Counted from the first letter of the stretch, positions 31,940 through 42,976 are shown. The stretch is 64,000 nt of DNA from Falciphora oryzae (GCA_000733355.1 JNVV01000077.1:98893-162892); one strand, 5' to 3'. Program-made: numbers and translations. The notes: generated from the letters alone by a model not told the origin.

Positions 31940-32215
31940 CCCTCCAAGTACCTACCCACCAGGTAGGCACTAGGTACATCTACCTGCACGAGAGTACCAA
32001 GGAGGGGGACTAGGAGCCCGGCTACCCACATGGGTATTGATACTACCAAAGTGCGTCTAGGTAGGAGACGCCTCTAGGTGCCATGCTGCCAGCCGTCACC
32101 ACCCGCAGAGACGTTTGCCCGATTCTTGCCGACGTTGTCAAGCCCCTGGCTTTGCCCACCTCAGAAACGGGATAAGCACCCATCTAGGTACCTAGGTACC
32201 TACACGCCTCTCCAC
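31940..32215. repeat. Cluster of short TAGGTACC-type palindromic motifs
   Basis: Many copies of CTAGGTA / TACCTAG / GTAGGTACC words, in part overlapping palindromes, around 31945-32000, 32053-32075 and 32183-32210. Such motifs are commonly scattered in intergenic DNA of some Sordariomycetes; no function is assigned here. Confidence 0.6.
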
Positions 32216-32871
32216 ACAGACGCCCTCTATCTATCATATTCATTGAGGCCGGGTCGATGATTTATGATCAAGACCGCTAGGTCAGCCCTCCCGCCGGCCG
32301 GATGCGTGCGGATCCGTGGCCTGAAGGGTGCCCGATTTCATTTCGCACGGCCACCACAAGCTAGCTTTCCCTGCCGCTTTGGTTCTGGGCAGGGCAATGG
32401 AACGCAGCGAGGCATAGAGGACTAGGGGGCTCCCATTCCAGCTGCCGGGATGCCACCGAAAACAGAGTGGTGTGAGTGTTTTCTCCCTTTTTTGGCCCGT
32501 GCTACGACCAATAGCAGCCGGCTGGGCGTTTGCGTCTGTTGTGGCCAGGTGATTCCGAAGGTTTCTGTCCGCAACTTGCCTAGGCCAGGGATGAAAAAGA
32601 TCCGGGACAGTGATTGGGAGGTGGGTGTGCAAACGTGGCGGCGTCCTCAGGCAGACGACAAAAGCCCTCCCTCGCGCTCCATCCCTTCTTCCCTCCTCCC
32701 CTTCTTCACCACCCACCGTCTCTCTTCTTCGCCGGCTTGCCTTGCGCCTTCCTCGCACTCGCTTTGCACTGCGTTTTTCTTCGTGCGGCCAAGCAACTGC
32801 ATCCCGTCGCCGCCTTTCTCCTTGCCAGCACCCATACCTCTGTCGCGGGCTTCCCTCCTCCGCGGCCTACC

Positions 32872-33987
32872 ATGTCTCTCTCTATCGGGGCCATGGCCGG
32901 CGCCGCCGTTGGCTTTGCAGCTTGCGGCGCCCTCGCTGCCGGAATCATTGCCTTCGCCATCTGCCGTTTCCAGCCGACCAAACGGAAGCCCCTCCGCGAC
33001 GAGCCGGAGGCCGCCGTCCCTGATAGATACTTTGACCAACACCACCCGGCTATCCAGTACGCGGCAGATGTCATCTCTGACAGCCGCCTACAGCACGGGG
33101 ATCTAGCCCAAAGCCTGAGCTGCGCGGTCCATCAGATGGTAACATCGTGCTGCAACGGGCATCGCATGGGGGACTCGATTGACAGCTCTGCCCTTGTTGC
33201 CGCAGCAGGCGACGGCGAGGATTGGGGCGAGCTACTCAACCACCCGATCGGACGTTTTTACGGGCTGCAGGCCCTGGTGATGCGCGTCCTCGTCCGCTGG
33301 ATGGACGCCAAAGGCGACCCGGACCACACTCTGCTCCCACCCGACCTCCTCCGCCTCTACCAGACCAGCATCTCTAAGCTCGGAAAGGAGCCGCGTCTCC
33401 AAGCCGCCCAGAAAACATGGCTCACGATCACCTTGAACATCATGACCGAGGCCACGCCGCGGCTCGGGCTGGGGCGCCCTCATGCACATAACTTCGCCGA
33501 CGACGACCCGAGGCTTCCCAACGTGGTCAAGCTCGAGGAGCTGCTCGCTCGGCTGCTCGAGCCCTTCGATTTCACCGCGGAAGATCTGGCGTGGATCCCC
33601 GAGGACGAGAGGGAGTCCGCCGCCGGCATACACGCCGGTATACGCTCCGAGAAAGGCCGCAGAAACCTCCGCTCCACCACCGCGGCCGCCGCGAGACTCG
33701 CCCTGTCGGTCTTTGCTGCCGGCCCCAAAGTCGCGGAGCTTCACTTCCCGCCCGGCCGCCCTCCGTCCGCTGCCGACCGCCGCATCATGATCTTCCCCGC
33801 CATTGGGTACCGTGGCGGCACCGCCCCAGGTGCGGACGAGACCGCCGGCGCGCCGGAGCCGGGAGCCGCTGTGGAATGGCATGATATCACGCCGCCCATG
33901 TTCTCGCGTCAAAGCTTGACGGGGCTCAAGTACGCCAGCCAGTCGGACGAGGCCAGCGTGATTGACTGCATAGCCACCGTTTGGTGA
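32872..33987 (+). CDS. Single-pass membrane protein, fungal, function unknown
   Basis: Intronless, 371 aa. The ATG at 32872 begins a short luminal stretch and one membrane helix (IGAMAGAAVGFAACGALAAGIIAFAICRF), followed by positively charged QPTKRKPLR, so the C-terminal 340 residues should face the cytosol. That part is rich in helices (LLRLYQTSISKLGKEPRLQAAQKTW, FDFTAEDLAWIPEDERE) and ends PPMFSRQSLTGLKYASQSDEASVIDCIATVW, which looks conserved-protein-like. No enzyme motif is visible. In-frame codons from 32614 upstream are Pro/Ser-rich leader-like sequence and were not used. It borders the gene graveyard but itself has no defects. Confidence 0.75.
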   Translation: MSLSIGAMAGAAVGFAACGALAAGIIAFAICRFQPTKRKPLRDEPEAAVPDRYFDQHHPAIQYAADVISDSRLQHGDLAQSLSCAVHQMVTSCCNGHRMGDSIDSSALVAAAGDGEDWGELLNHPIGRFYGLQALVMRVLVRWMDAKGDPDHTLLPPDLLRLYQTSISKLGKEPRLQAAQKTWLTITLNIMTEATPRLGLGRPHAHNFADDDPRLPNVVKLEELLARLLEPFDFTAEDLAWIPEDERESAAGIHAGIRSEKGRRNLRSTTAAAARLALSVFAAGPKVAELHFPPGRPPSAADRRIMIFPAIGYRGGTAPGADETAGAPEPGAAVEWHDITPPMFSRQSLTGLKYASQSDEASVIDCIATVW

Positions 33988-36382
33988 CGCGAGCAGCAAG
34001 TACCCAAAGAGATGGTCTGCGAAGAAGCAACCGCGAAAAACTTCCCAAGGACCAGTATAAAATCAGGGCCGCAGTGGCCAAAATTCCCCGATTCTAATCT
34101 CTGGTCCTCTCTCTGGCAGTCTCTCTAGCAGTTTGTAGCAGTTCGTAGCAGTTTTTTTTTTTTTCTCTTTGGAAATCTCTCTGGAAATCACTCTGGCAAT
34201 CTCTTTGGCAGTCTTTTTTTTGGCAGTTTCTTTTACGCAGGATACTGTCATAGCTATCAATCGCACACTGCCGTGTAGCTCAACATGCTAATTATATCTG
34301 ACTTGCGCAAACTCTCTCCCATGCCTGTCTCATCCTCACTTTGGCGCCGCAATGCAAAAATTGGAGGGAACCCTTCCACAGCAGGGCCAAGGCTTTGAGC
34401 AAATCTCATTATTGGGGGGGCAGCCCATGCAAGAAATCGGCGGATTCGCAAAATCTGCATTCGTTCGATGATTGGACGCTGGTTGCCAGGATTGGAATAG
34501 ACAGTATCGCTGGGAGACCAGTCGGACTCTCTCCTGAGGCGGCCAAAAACAGAGGCGTTCCTGTCGACCGGGCAGCTCAAGTCGGATCTCGTCTACTAGC
34601 GTCGAGCAAAACTTCCAACTAGAGCTGTTCGTTCGATATGGCCTGTACCAAACGGCTAGGATCTGTTGGCTTGATCGTAAAGCGATCTGGCTGCTCCCGT
34701 CAGATCCTTGCGCGCCGAAACTCCCAAGGGAAGTGGTCAGCCCCTGCTTAGCTACCGCTAGGCGCAGCATGGGGAGCTGGGCTGCTGCTATCATCCTGCT
34801 CGTTGTTTCTTTCCCCTTCTAGGCGACGTTTACCGATGCTGCCAGTCTCCAAGGTCCAGGTTCGGGGACCTGGGGCTTGGCACCCGACGTCAGCTGCAGG
34901 TAGCCAGCCATGTCATGGAAAGCTTCTCAGCCCAAGCTCCGTGAGAATGGTAAGCCACCAGAAGCTGTGCTACGCGACTGTGACGCAAATAGGCTATAGC
35001 GCCCCGTGGATGTTCGCGGCGGCTACGGCGGCACTGCCGGGAATCAGGAGCCATTGGTGCCAGAGCAGCTCTAGTATGGCCTTCCTGGGGAGGACGGGTG
35101 TGCCTTCCGCTTCCTTCCTGTCACCAATACATTTTCTTCCATTCATTCACATCTTTCTGGGATATACCTCCTCCCTTTACAACTTCAATCGGAAATGCCC
35201 CTAGGGCATTCCGGACACAGAACCCCGTGGGAAGCGAGCCTGACATCAGACGTCGCTTGCCATCCATGACGACCTCTCAAAATCGGCATCAAGCTCCAAT
35301 GCAGCGAGATGTTCGACTTGCCTGTTTAGGAAAGCGGTCCTGCCAAACGACATGACAAACACTGGGGGTAGAAACTTCACCTTTTCGACGGGCGTTGGGC
35401 CGACTCCCGGGTGCACCCGCCCCGCTTGGGTCTAGAACGCCCTCCTGTCAAAGGGACGTGTTGATCTGACGCGCAGCGCTCGCGCATATTAATCGTAGCC
35501 AGAACTATGAATGCCAAGAGAAGGGTCTTAGTAACGAGATCTCAACGGCGGTGTGAGACGAGGGGTTCCAGCCAATATGGCCGACTCACGACTCAGTAGG
35601 GCTGCATCGAATGGCAATTTGTTCAGGGGTCTTTTTCCTACACGGACAGTGCAGGTCGCATGTAACTGGGTCCAGCATGTTGACGGTGTGCCTGGAAAGG
35701 ACTGGCTGTGCCGCTCGCCCACATCACCCGCACCGGTTCCGGCATTGGGCGGCCATCACCGTCATCACCATCAGCCGCAAAAGCAAAAGTCTAGACCCCT
35801 TCAGAAACATCCCCAGCATGCCGTTCCACGGAAAGCGGGTTTAAATGCTTGGCTTGCGGGCTTTCGGGCTCCCATGGACATAAGCTTATGTCGGCCCCCA
35901 TCCTCAGCTCCTCAACGCCATCCGGGGAGAGTTACATCGGAGGCATCGTTGAGGCGCGGTTTTACGCAGCAGGCCTCACGATTGGCGGGCTCCCCGCCGC
36001 GGCCCGACGGCCGACCTCTTCCTATGGACCGAGAGACGGCCATGTACGGAGGATTTTACCAAGGAGCTTCACTTACCTTCTTTTTATACACAGTCTAAGC
36101 CCTAGGTCAACAGCTAGGCAGGACGTCGGTTCCCTGAACCAATCACGATGGAGTTCCTGTGGGCCATTATCGACGTCGCCTGACGAAGGCATCGTGGTTT
36201 GGGATCATTGGAGGCACACGATGCTCTTGGCATACGACGTCGGGGGCAGGAGGAAGAATCCGCCTTGACAATCTCACCTCACGACGCCGCTAGTCTCGTA
36301 AACGACGACGCTCTCGTCGAGCCAGGAGGCCTTGTTGCAAGAGAAGATGGCTGAATAGAAGACAATACGAGGCCAGGATGCC
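33988..36382. other. Long intergenic region with a low-complexity tract
   Basis: At 34093-34235 a CT/T-rich tract repeats CTCTGGCAGT, AGCAGTT and CTCTCTGGAAATC words with runs of 8-14 T. The rest (34250-36380) has only short frames without motifs on either strand. No gene is supported. Confidence 0.6.
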
Positions 36383-36389
36383 TATAAAA
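36383..36389 (+). promoter_or_regulatory. TATA box of Cys-rich secreted protein gene
   Basis: TATAAAA 152 bp upstream of the ATG at 36535, followed by a pyrimidine-rich CT leader typical of highly expressed fungal genes. Confidence 0.5.
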
Positions 36390-36534
36390 CCACACACATC
36401 CTCTCCTCTAACATGTCCCATCTTTCCCCAGCTCAGCAGCCCTCAGCAAGCCCTCACTCCAGCTCCCTCGCAGCCCGGCCTTACACAGCTATCAAACGAG
36501 CCTCCGCTCCAGCTTCTTCCATCACCTCCTCAAG

Positions 36535-37053
36535 ATGCAGCTCCTCATCGTCGTCACTGCCCTCCTGGCCTCCGTGGCCTCGGCCGCCGACATCTGCGGC
36601 GCCACCGGCTCCAACTGCAACGGCAACCGCTTCTGCTGCCCCGGCATCCAGGAGGGCGGCTGCTGCACTTTCGGCGGCCAGGCCAACTCTGTCGAGTTCA
36701 AGCTCCCCGCCAGGAGGTAAGCACCCAATCCATCACCAAACATTCTCTTGTCGTGACCGCAGTCGGACTGACCCCTCCCCTCTTCCATCCACAGCCGCGG
36801 ACGCGCCTGGTCGGCCACGGGGTGCCCCGGCAACCCGCAAAACACCTTCAGCACCAACGTCGCCGGCACCTTCTGCCAGCAGTGGCAGAGCCGCCGCTCC
36901 GGCAAGTGGCTGCAGGGCACCTCGCTCGTCAAGGCCAAGCGCGAGCCCCTCACCAACCCCGAGGAGTGCGTCCAGGCCTCCCAGGTCATCACCGCCCGCG
37001 GCGAGGTGCTCACCATCGCCGAGGCCGAGGAGCGCGGCATCAGGATGGAGTAA
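36535..37053 (+). CDS. Small secreted cysteine-rich protein, effector-like
   Basis: 146 aa from exons 36535-36716 and 36795-37053 (intron GTAAGC...CACAG; the junction rebuilds LPAR-SRGRAW). The signal peptide is MQLLIVVTALLASVASA, cut before ADICG. The mature N-terminal part is Cys-dense (DICG, SNCN, RFCCPG, GGCCTF), and three more Cys follow in TGCPGN, TFCQQW and PEECVQ, nine in total. No enzymatic motif. Such small Cys-rich secreted proteins are candidates for effectors or antimicrobial proteins, but that role is inference. A TATA box and CT-rich leader suggest strong regulated expression. No known family was recognised. Confidence 0.8.
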
Positions 37054-37874
37054 GGTGGTTGCCAGTCCGACGCAACTCACACGTGGTGGAGGCCAATAGG
37101 GTCGGCATGGTGACTTCGGTTGGGCAGCATGTCTCTCCTGCTGCAGGAGCTTGTTGCCCCGTCATGTCGCCCGCTTGACCCTTGTTGGAAGCGAGTATGG
37201 GGAATTCGGGGAGTCTCTGGGATGGGATAGGGATTGCGTGTGGTTTTTCCACCCATTTGCTCTCGTCGGCCAACCTTCTTGGGCGCGAGATTTCACGTCT
37301 CTCTTTTTTGACCCTTGAACGAGCTGGGCCCGGCTTGTTCAAGGCGACTTTTCTTTTCCTTAGATGTCAGGGTAATGTTCAGCTGAATTTCGCTCCAAAA
37401 ACCAAGACTCCAAAGTGATTCGAAGATGCGTGAAATTGGTTGATCACTTCCGCCGCTTGTGTCCGAGTCCCCAGGATCGTTGACCACGATGACGGCGTCC
37501 TTGGCATTGATCCGTCACGTCGCAGATCTCCCGGAAAGACGCCAAAGCACCAACGGTGGCGTCCGTGGTGCTTGCGGACCGACTGCAGCGTCCAGCACCA
37601 ATCCTCACGTGTGCACTAGAAAACTAAAATTTACGGCTTTTGCTAGATGATTTAGTTCCAGCGAACCGAACCGTCCGTGGTTCACCAAGCTCCGGTCGAT
37701 CACCCACAAGATTAGAAGGGCCCAACACCACGTGCTGCGCAGCGTCCGTGAAGGGCCGATCTCGTCTGTGTGCGACAGATCCATGATGGGTCTAGACTTT
37801 GAGCTTGAGGGCTTATTGCTGCTAATTATCTATGGTCAAAAGGCGTTCAGGGTCGCTCTCGTTCTATCCAGAAA
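37054..37874. other. Intergenic region, no gene seen
   Basis: Lies between the 3' ends of two convergent small secreted protein genes. Only short frames without motifs. Confidence 0.6.
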
Positions 37875-38471
37875 TCAAAGCCCAGACATCTCCTCCTCGG
37901 TGCAGGGCCCCTTATGAAGGGCTGAATACCTCCCAAACCCCAGCCTGCCAGCAGCTATGGGCATCTGCAGGACCGTCGTGGGCTCGTCGCCGGGGTAGTC
38001 GGTCGTGTGGCCCAGCCCGGACACGTCCCTCGTGTCCGCAGCGACGATGATGCCGTTCCTCCCGCCCCTGATATCGACGCTGGTGCTATTCCCGCCGCCA
38101 CCTCCTGTGGAGGATGGCAACGTGATGCGCGCCATCCCCGACAGGAAGACGACAAACTGGAGGCGCGGCGCGTTGTGCAGCCCACTCGTGGTGTTGGCGG
38201 GGAAGACGGTGTAGCTGACCTGGCTCGCCGCGCCGCCCAGCAGCAGCGCCGACGCGCCCGAGACGCCCGGCGCGGACACCGAGGCCAGGGGGCCGAACTG
38301 CCAGCACTCGAGGACGGATGCGTTGGAGGCGGCCGAAATGGCGGTGATGTTGAGCGGGGGCGGCGGTGTGCTGTTGTTGTTGGCCTGCGCGTGCGCGCCG
38401 TGGCTGGAAAGGATGACAAGGGCCACGAGTGCGGCCCAGCGCGGTAGCAAAGGAGCTCCGGCTGACGGCAT
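37875..38471 (-). CDS. Small secreted protein, cupin-like fold suspected
   Basis: Intronless, 198 aa from ATG 38471, with a signal peptide (PRWAALVALVILSSHGAHAQA). The mature part is Asn/Thr/Ser-rich with several N-glycosylation sequons (NNST, NITA, NAS, NTT, NST). A beta-rich core has LECWQFGPLASVSAPGVSG, VSYTVFPANTTSGLHNAPRLQ, FVVFLSGMARITLP, and DTRDVSGLGHTTDYPGDEPT. The repeated H/D/T pattern and strand spacing resemble fungal secreted cupin-like proteins, though the metal ligands are not complete, so the fold is only suspected. A Gly run (GGGGGNSTS) breaks the middle. It is convergent with the Cys-rich gene. Confidence 0.65.
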   Translation of the reverse strand: MPSAGAPLLPRWAALVALVILSSHGAHAQANNNSTPPPPLNITAISAASNASVLECWQFGPLASVSAPGVSGASALLLGGAASQVSYTVFPANTTSGLHNAPRLQFVVFLSGMARITLPSSTGGGGGNSTSVDIRGGRNGIIVAADTRDVSGLGHTTDYPGDEPTTVLQMPIAAGRLGFGRYSALHKGPCTEEEMSGL

Positions 38472-39588
38472 GGTTATTTTGGGAAGCCCGCGATAGTCTG
38501 GTGAGCCCCTTGCCGGTCGACGTCTGGATGTGTAAGTGATCGGCACTGCAACTTTCAGGGGCAAGGGTATAGCAGCAAGGGCGGCAGGGCTGGATTCGTT
38601 TTAGTGAGTTGAAATACGGGGAGCTGGCGCCACGAAATTATCTTCCAAAACAAGAAAAAAAGAAAAGAAAATCTCAAGGGGCCTGTCAGGGTCCGGCTCC
38701 TTTTCTGCTGCTTCTTCTGTCCTGGTCTTGCCGACCGTGCATCTATCGCGCTCGGGCGAGCGCTGCATGGTTCGGGGCAAGCGGTTCCCCGATAATGTTG
38801 TCGGCCTTTCTTACGACGGTTGATGTTGGTCATCCTGAGGATAACTTAGAATGTCACCGACAGCCTAAATCTCGTTGGAAAGGGACACGGGCATATTCGG
38901 TAGGTAGTCGGTATTATATCTGCCGCACGTTGGCTGATGCCCTATGGTCCGGCGAAACGGCCAACGGCCTTCGCCCCAACGCCGCGCCACGACAGCTGCC
39001 AACGGTCCGGGCAAGACATGGGATGGGGAAGCGGCCAGTGTCACGGACCTTTTCGCGCTCTGGGGAAAGTCTTGGCGGAGATATCGTTGTTAGGTACGTA
39101 ACCTGCTCTGCGAACTGCGGCTGATGCATTTGTGGCGCTCTGGGCGACTAAGACGCCGCGCTAGCCTGGGGGCCGTCCGTCCTTCGTTTTGTTTTCCCAG
39201 GGGAGGAGCTTCTGGGGTTAAGGTCTCCCACCCATGCAGCTAAAATGTGTCCAACGCGCATAGTTTGGTTTGTTGAAATTGAGGTGACCAGGGCAGCAAG
39301 CGGCACGGCGCTTCGACGAGAGGCACACTATGGAGGGCAATGGTGGAGGAGCGTTTGCTGCCTGTTTTTGTCTCGCCGAGTTCCAGCTACTGCCACACCG
39401 TCGATCCTCCAAGGAGCTAAGATTGCTTTTCTGTCTCGAGCTCAGACCCCAGGCTAGATCTCATCCGGATGCTAGCCAGGTGCCCCTACTTTTCTTCATC
39501 TCGGACTTGAGCCTACCAGTTCTCCGCGAGGGGCACTCGGAAATGGAGGGAGGATGGCAAGTCGCCGAGAGCCGCTCGTGATGGAGCA
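38472..39588. other. Intergenic region, divergent promoters
   Basis: Shared upstream DNA of the secreted cupin-like gene (minus) and the HsbA-like gene (plus). No coding frame with motifs was found. Confidence 0.5.
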
Positions 39589-39594
39589 TATAAA
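39589..39594 (+). promoter_or_regulatory. TATA box of HsbA-like gene
   Basis: TATAAA 218 bp upstream of the ATG at 39807, followed by a CT-rich leader. Confidence 0.5.
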
Positions 39595-39806
39595 CCCAAC
39601 CAGTCCTATTCCTCCATCGCCTTTGTTTGTTCCAGTCAGTCAGGAAGCCAGCTTCGGATTCTCACACTCCTTGAATCTTTTTGCCAGTCACTCTTTTGCA
39701 ACAGGCACACTTGTTGATCACACGCTCCTTACTTTCCCTTACCGACACTCCTTGATCAGATTTCGATACCCCTTCTTGCTCCGAGCAAATAGTTCCCCTT
39801 AACACA

Positions 39807-40718
39807 ATGAAGTTCTCCATCCCCACCATCTTCGGCCTCGCCATCGGCGCGAGCGCCAGCGCCGTCGCCCCGCGCGCCGCCGTCGAGGCCCGCTCGCTCG
39901 AGGTCGTGATGCGCGTCATGACCGACGTCTACGACCACATGGGCCGCCTGGACGGCGCCATCACCAAGTTCCAGGGCGTCGGGGACATCGAGGAGCTGAA
40001 GCTGTGCGGCAGCGAGATGATGGCGGCCGTCAAGAGCGCCGACGCCAAGGTCCTCAACATGACCTCCGTCACCCTCCAGGAGGCCATCCAGTTCCAGCCC
40101 CTGAGTGACAAGCTCAACGCCATGGGCGAGACGCTGCTCGGCCACGTGGTCGACAAGATCCCCACGTTTGGCGAGGTTGGCGTCTGCTCCCACGCTCAGG
40201 AGATGATCAGCCAGATCGGTAGGCCTGCTTGACACACCTAACCCAATGTAATAAACCATAGCGCTGACTTAGAAAAAAACACAGGCGCCGGTGTCGTCAA
40301 GCTGATGGGAGACGTCGCCGCCAAGTTCCCGACCGACGGCCAGGGCAAAAGCAACCAGGGCATCATCCAGCACTTCACCAGCATGTTCGCCGACACGGTC
40401 GCCAAGCTCAAGAGCTGCGCCGCCTCCTCCGGGCCCAAGGCCAACGACGCCAACGACGTCTGGGTGACGGCCACCATCGAGGCCACCTCGACCGTCGACT
40501 GCACCACCAGCACCGGCATGCCCATCCCGCCCACCAAGCCCCTGACCTTCGCCGCCCCCGCCACCCCGACCTCTGTCTACCCCAAGGCCAACGGCACCGC
40601 CGCCGCCTGGCCGCCCGCCCCGACCGACACCAAGCCCGTCATCGTCACGGCTGGTGCCGCCCTGAATGGCGTCGCCAAGGCCGCTGTTGCCCTGATGGCT
40701 GCTGCCTACTTCCTGTAA
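39807..40718 (+). CDS. Hydrophobic surface-binding protein A (HsbA)-type cell-wall galactomannoprotein, GPI-anchored
   Basis: 281 aa from exons 39807-40218 and 40285-40718 (intron GTAGGC...CACAG, junction SQIG-AGVV). The signal peptide is MKFSIPTIFGLAIGASASA. The HsbA/PF12296-type helical domain covers about residues 30-200: VMTDVYDHMGRLDGAITKF, LSDKLNAMGETLLGHVVDK, and VVKLMGDVAAKFPTDGQGK. A Thr/Pro/Ala-rich linker (TPTSVYPKANGTAAAWPPAP) leads to a hydrophobic end (VAKAAVALMAAAYFL), which fits a GPI signal. Family members bind hydrophobic surfaces and sit in the fungal wall. The gene is a likely wall component or adhesin-like surface protein. Call firm, exact role inferred. Confidence 0.88.
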
Positions 40719-41537
40719 ATATTACAGGTGTCTCATGGACGAGCGGGAGAGGTTTGGGGATGGTTTCGAGGCGAATGTTCCGTGTACGTGTTTAGTTGGC
40801 CAGCGGTTGGCTGTATTGGGGCTCTTCATAACAGGAACATATTATACCCAATGAAGCCAGCCTTTGGTGATTTGTTCAGCCTTACAGCAAAACGCCGGAA
40901 AGCCGACAATGTGATGAAGTGTATGCACGCAAATGCGCGCGCAGCACGTGTTTGGGCACATGTCCCAGGGATGGTACAGTAATTCTCGCTTCCAGGCTAA
41001 TCGGCCATGTAGTGTGGTGATCGACATGAAAATGAACACATTTGCCCAGCGCGCACACGACACGGCCTGGCCGTCTGGTGTGGCCGGCACACGTGCTTGG
41101 CAAATAGCGCTTGGACGGGGGCGCGCGGGTGCACGGCATCGGCGCCGAGACCACCGGGTCCACGGCGTTACGTCAGGGGGGCGCCGTGGTGTGGGCACTT
41201 CCGGGAAAATATGATGCAACATGGGACCAACAAGACCCCCGATCGGCGACATCCTGACGCGCCCTCCAGACTTGACCACAAGCTGCTGGAAATGATGTCG
41301 GGTGCGGTGATGTTGGTCTGGAAAAAAACAGGGAAGTTGGCCTTGTGGCACGCATTATTTCAGGGCCTGCCTATTGGGGAGATTCCAGGTTCTGGGAGTG
41401 ACAGAACACCCATTTGCTCGCCAGCCGGAAACATAGGCAGTAAAAAATAAAAGAGACGCAATAAGATCTCCCCGGCTGCAGTAGCAAAACGCAGACAAAC
41501 CAAGAAACGCGCCCAAAGGGGAAAATATCCAATCCAG
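40719..41537. other. Intergenic region, no confident gene
   Basis: Contains 3' sequence of the HsbA-like gene and the upstream region of the Arg/Asp-rich protein gene. A minus-strand hydrophobic frame at 41360-41686 is open, but it overlaps the uORF on the other strand and has no family likeness. Confidence 0.5.
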
Positions 41538-41723
41538 ATGCCCGTCAAAAAGTTGCTGGCAGGCCACCTCCTGAGAAAGTCCATCAAGGTCCAGCTCAAG
41601 CGCCTGTTCAGCAAGGACAAGAAGACCAAGAAGAACAAAAGCACAAAGTACTCTAAAATACCCAGGCGGGGGCCCAGAGACGTCAACGTCAGGGAGCCCC
41701 GACGGCACCGCTGGGCACTGTAA
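41538..41723 (+). CDS. Basic upstream ORF in the leader of the Arg/Asp-rich gene
   Basis: 61 codons from ATG 41538 to TAA 41721-41723, ending two nucleotides before the main ATG at 41726. The product would be very basic (KKLLAGHLLRKSIKVQLKRLF, KDKKTKKNKSTKYSK). The placement suggests a regulatory uORF permitting reinitiation, or a small protein in its own right. An intron removing it from the mRNA is possible. Confidence 0.35.
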   Translation: MPVKKLLAGHLLRKSIKVQLKRLFSKDKKTKKNKSTKYSKIPRRGPRDVNVREPRRHRWAL

Positions 41724-41725
41724 AC

Positions 41726-42478
41726 ATGAGCTACTCACCGCGAGAAGGCCGGCACGGCGCGCGGCGGCACCACCGCGACGAGCAGCAGCACGACGACCCG
41801 TACGACCGGCGGTCCCGCCCTCAGAGCCGGGTGCGCTTCGACGACAGCGCGAGCGCGTACATGCCGTCCAAGTACCGCAGCAACCATGACGGCTATAATA
41901 GCGACGACAGCGAGATCGCCATCGAGCCGCCCCGCAGGCACAAGAGCGCGCGCCGCTACGACGAGGAGGGCCTCAACCACAGGCGCCACCACAGCAGGAG
42001 GAGCCGCAGCCACCACTACAACGACACAGACGACGAGTACGACTACGATAGCGATAGAGATCGCGACCGCCGCCACCGATCATCCCGCGACCACGGCCGC
42101 CCCCACAGCCACCACCGCGGCCGAGACCAGGACCGCGGCAGCCGCCGGCGGTCGCGCAGCAGACGTCGAGACGGCAACCGGGCGCGGTCGGAGCCCGGGG
42201 CGCGGGGAGGAGACGACGAGAACGAGGCGTCGATGCTCAAGATGGCGGCGTCGGCGGCGCTGACGGCGGGCGGGATCGAGGCACTCAAGGCGCGCGCCGA
42301 GCCCGGGTCGTGGGTCGGGCCCAAGGGGAGGCGCGTCGTGACGGCCGCGCTCGGCGCCGCCGCTGTGAATCGGCTCGTCGACAAGGGGCTAGAAGGGAGG
42401 CCGGTGCGGCAGAAGGCGGGTGCTACGATAGGGGGGCTTATTATCAACAGGATGGTGAATGGCAAGCGGAAGGACTGA
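41726..42478 (+). CDS. Arg/His/Asp-rich disordered protein with C-terminal Gly/Ala-helix domain
   Basis: Intronless, 250 aa. Residues 1-165 are low complexity: HRRHHSRRSRSHHYND, DRDRDRRHRSSRDHGRPHSHH and RRRSRSRRRDGNRARS, mixing RS/RD repeats with an acidic YNDTDDEYDYDSD patch. The last 75 residues form an ordered block, SMLKMAASAALTAGGIEALK, GSWVGPKGRRVVTAALGAAAVN, ATIGGLIINRMVNGKRKD, with glycine-zipper-like GxxxG/AxxxA spacing. This two-part build resembles fungal DUF3824-type proteins, but the assignment is tentative. RS/RD stretches often mediate RNA or condensate interactions (inference). A 61-codon uORF ends just upstream. Confidence 0.75.
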   Translation: MSYSPREGRHGARRHHRDEQQHDDPYDRRSRPQSRVRFDDSASAYMPSKYRSNHDGYNSDDSEIAIEPPRRHKSARRYDEEGLNHRRHHSRRSRSHHYNDTDDEYDYDSDRDRDRRHRSSRDHGRPHSHHRGRDQDRGSRRRSRSRRRDGNRARSEPGARGGDDENEASMLKMAASAALTAGGIEALKARAEPGSWVGPKGRRVVTAALGAAAVNRLVDKGLEGRPVRQKAGATIGGLIINRMVNGKRKD

Positions 42479-42976
42479 CGGACCTTTTTCCCTCTTGTTT
42501 TGTTTCGTTTTCTTCTTTTTTCGCGTCTCCTCCTTTTCCTCGGGTTGATACGTCGATTTGTTCAGGGCATAGCAACACAAACGAACATGTACATCTATAG
42601 GAACGCGAATAACATGAAAAATCGAAAGTGCGGAGCTTTGATGGTTACCACTGATACGCAAATGAGACGGCTGAGCGCCGGCTGGCTGACGCTGCTTGAT
42701 CCATGGGGCGGGACAGGGCAAAATGCAACGTCCAGCATTAACATTAGCGTAGCACAAGAGTCCGAGGATGGGGGATTAGCAAGAGAATGAGATGGTTAAA
42801 AGGAAAAGAAATAGAAAAAGAATGCCAAAAGTAGAAATTCTGTCAGTGATTTGTAGCGGTTTGTCGAAATATTGCATTGCGGCTCTACGTAGACAATAAA
42901 AGATGCATCAATTTAGACCCAGAGAGGTGTTATGTAGAACGAACGATATAGGCTTGATACCCAAACCGCCGCTGGT

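Noticed and set aside
32614..32871. Upstream extension of the single-pass membrane protein
   Set aside because: The added residues are Ser/Pro/Arg leader-like sequence and would bury the N-terminal membrane helix; the ATG at 32872 is better placed.
41360..41738. Hydrophobic minus-strand ORFs (108 and 127 codons)
   Set aside because: They mirror the basic uORF on the plus strand; hydrophobic runs are expected from the complement of Lys-rich codons.
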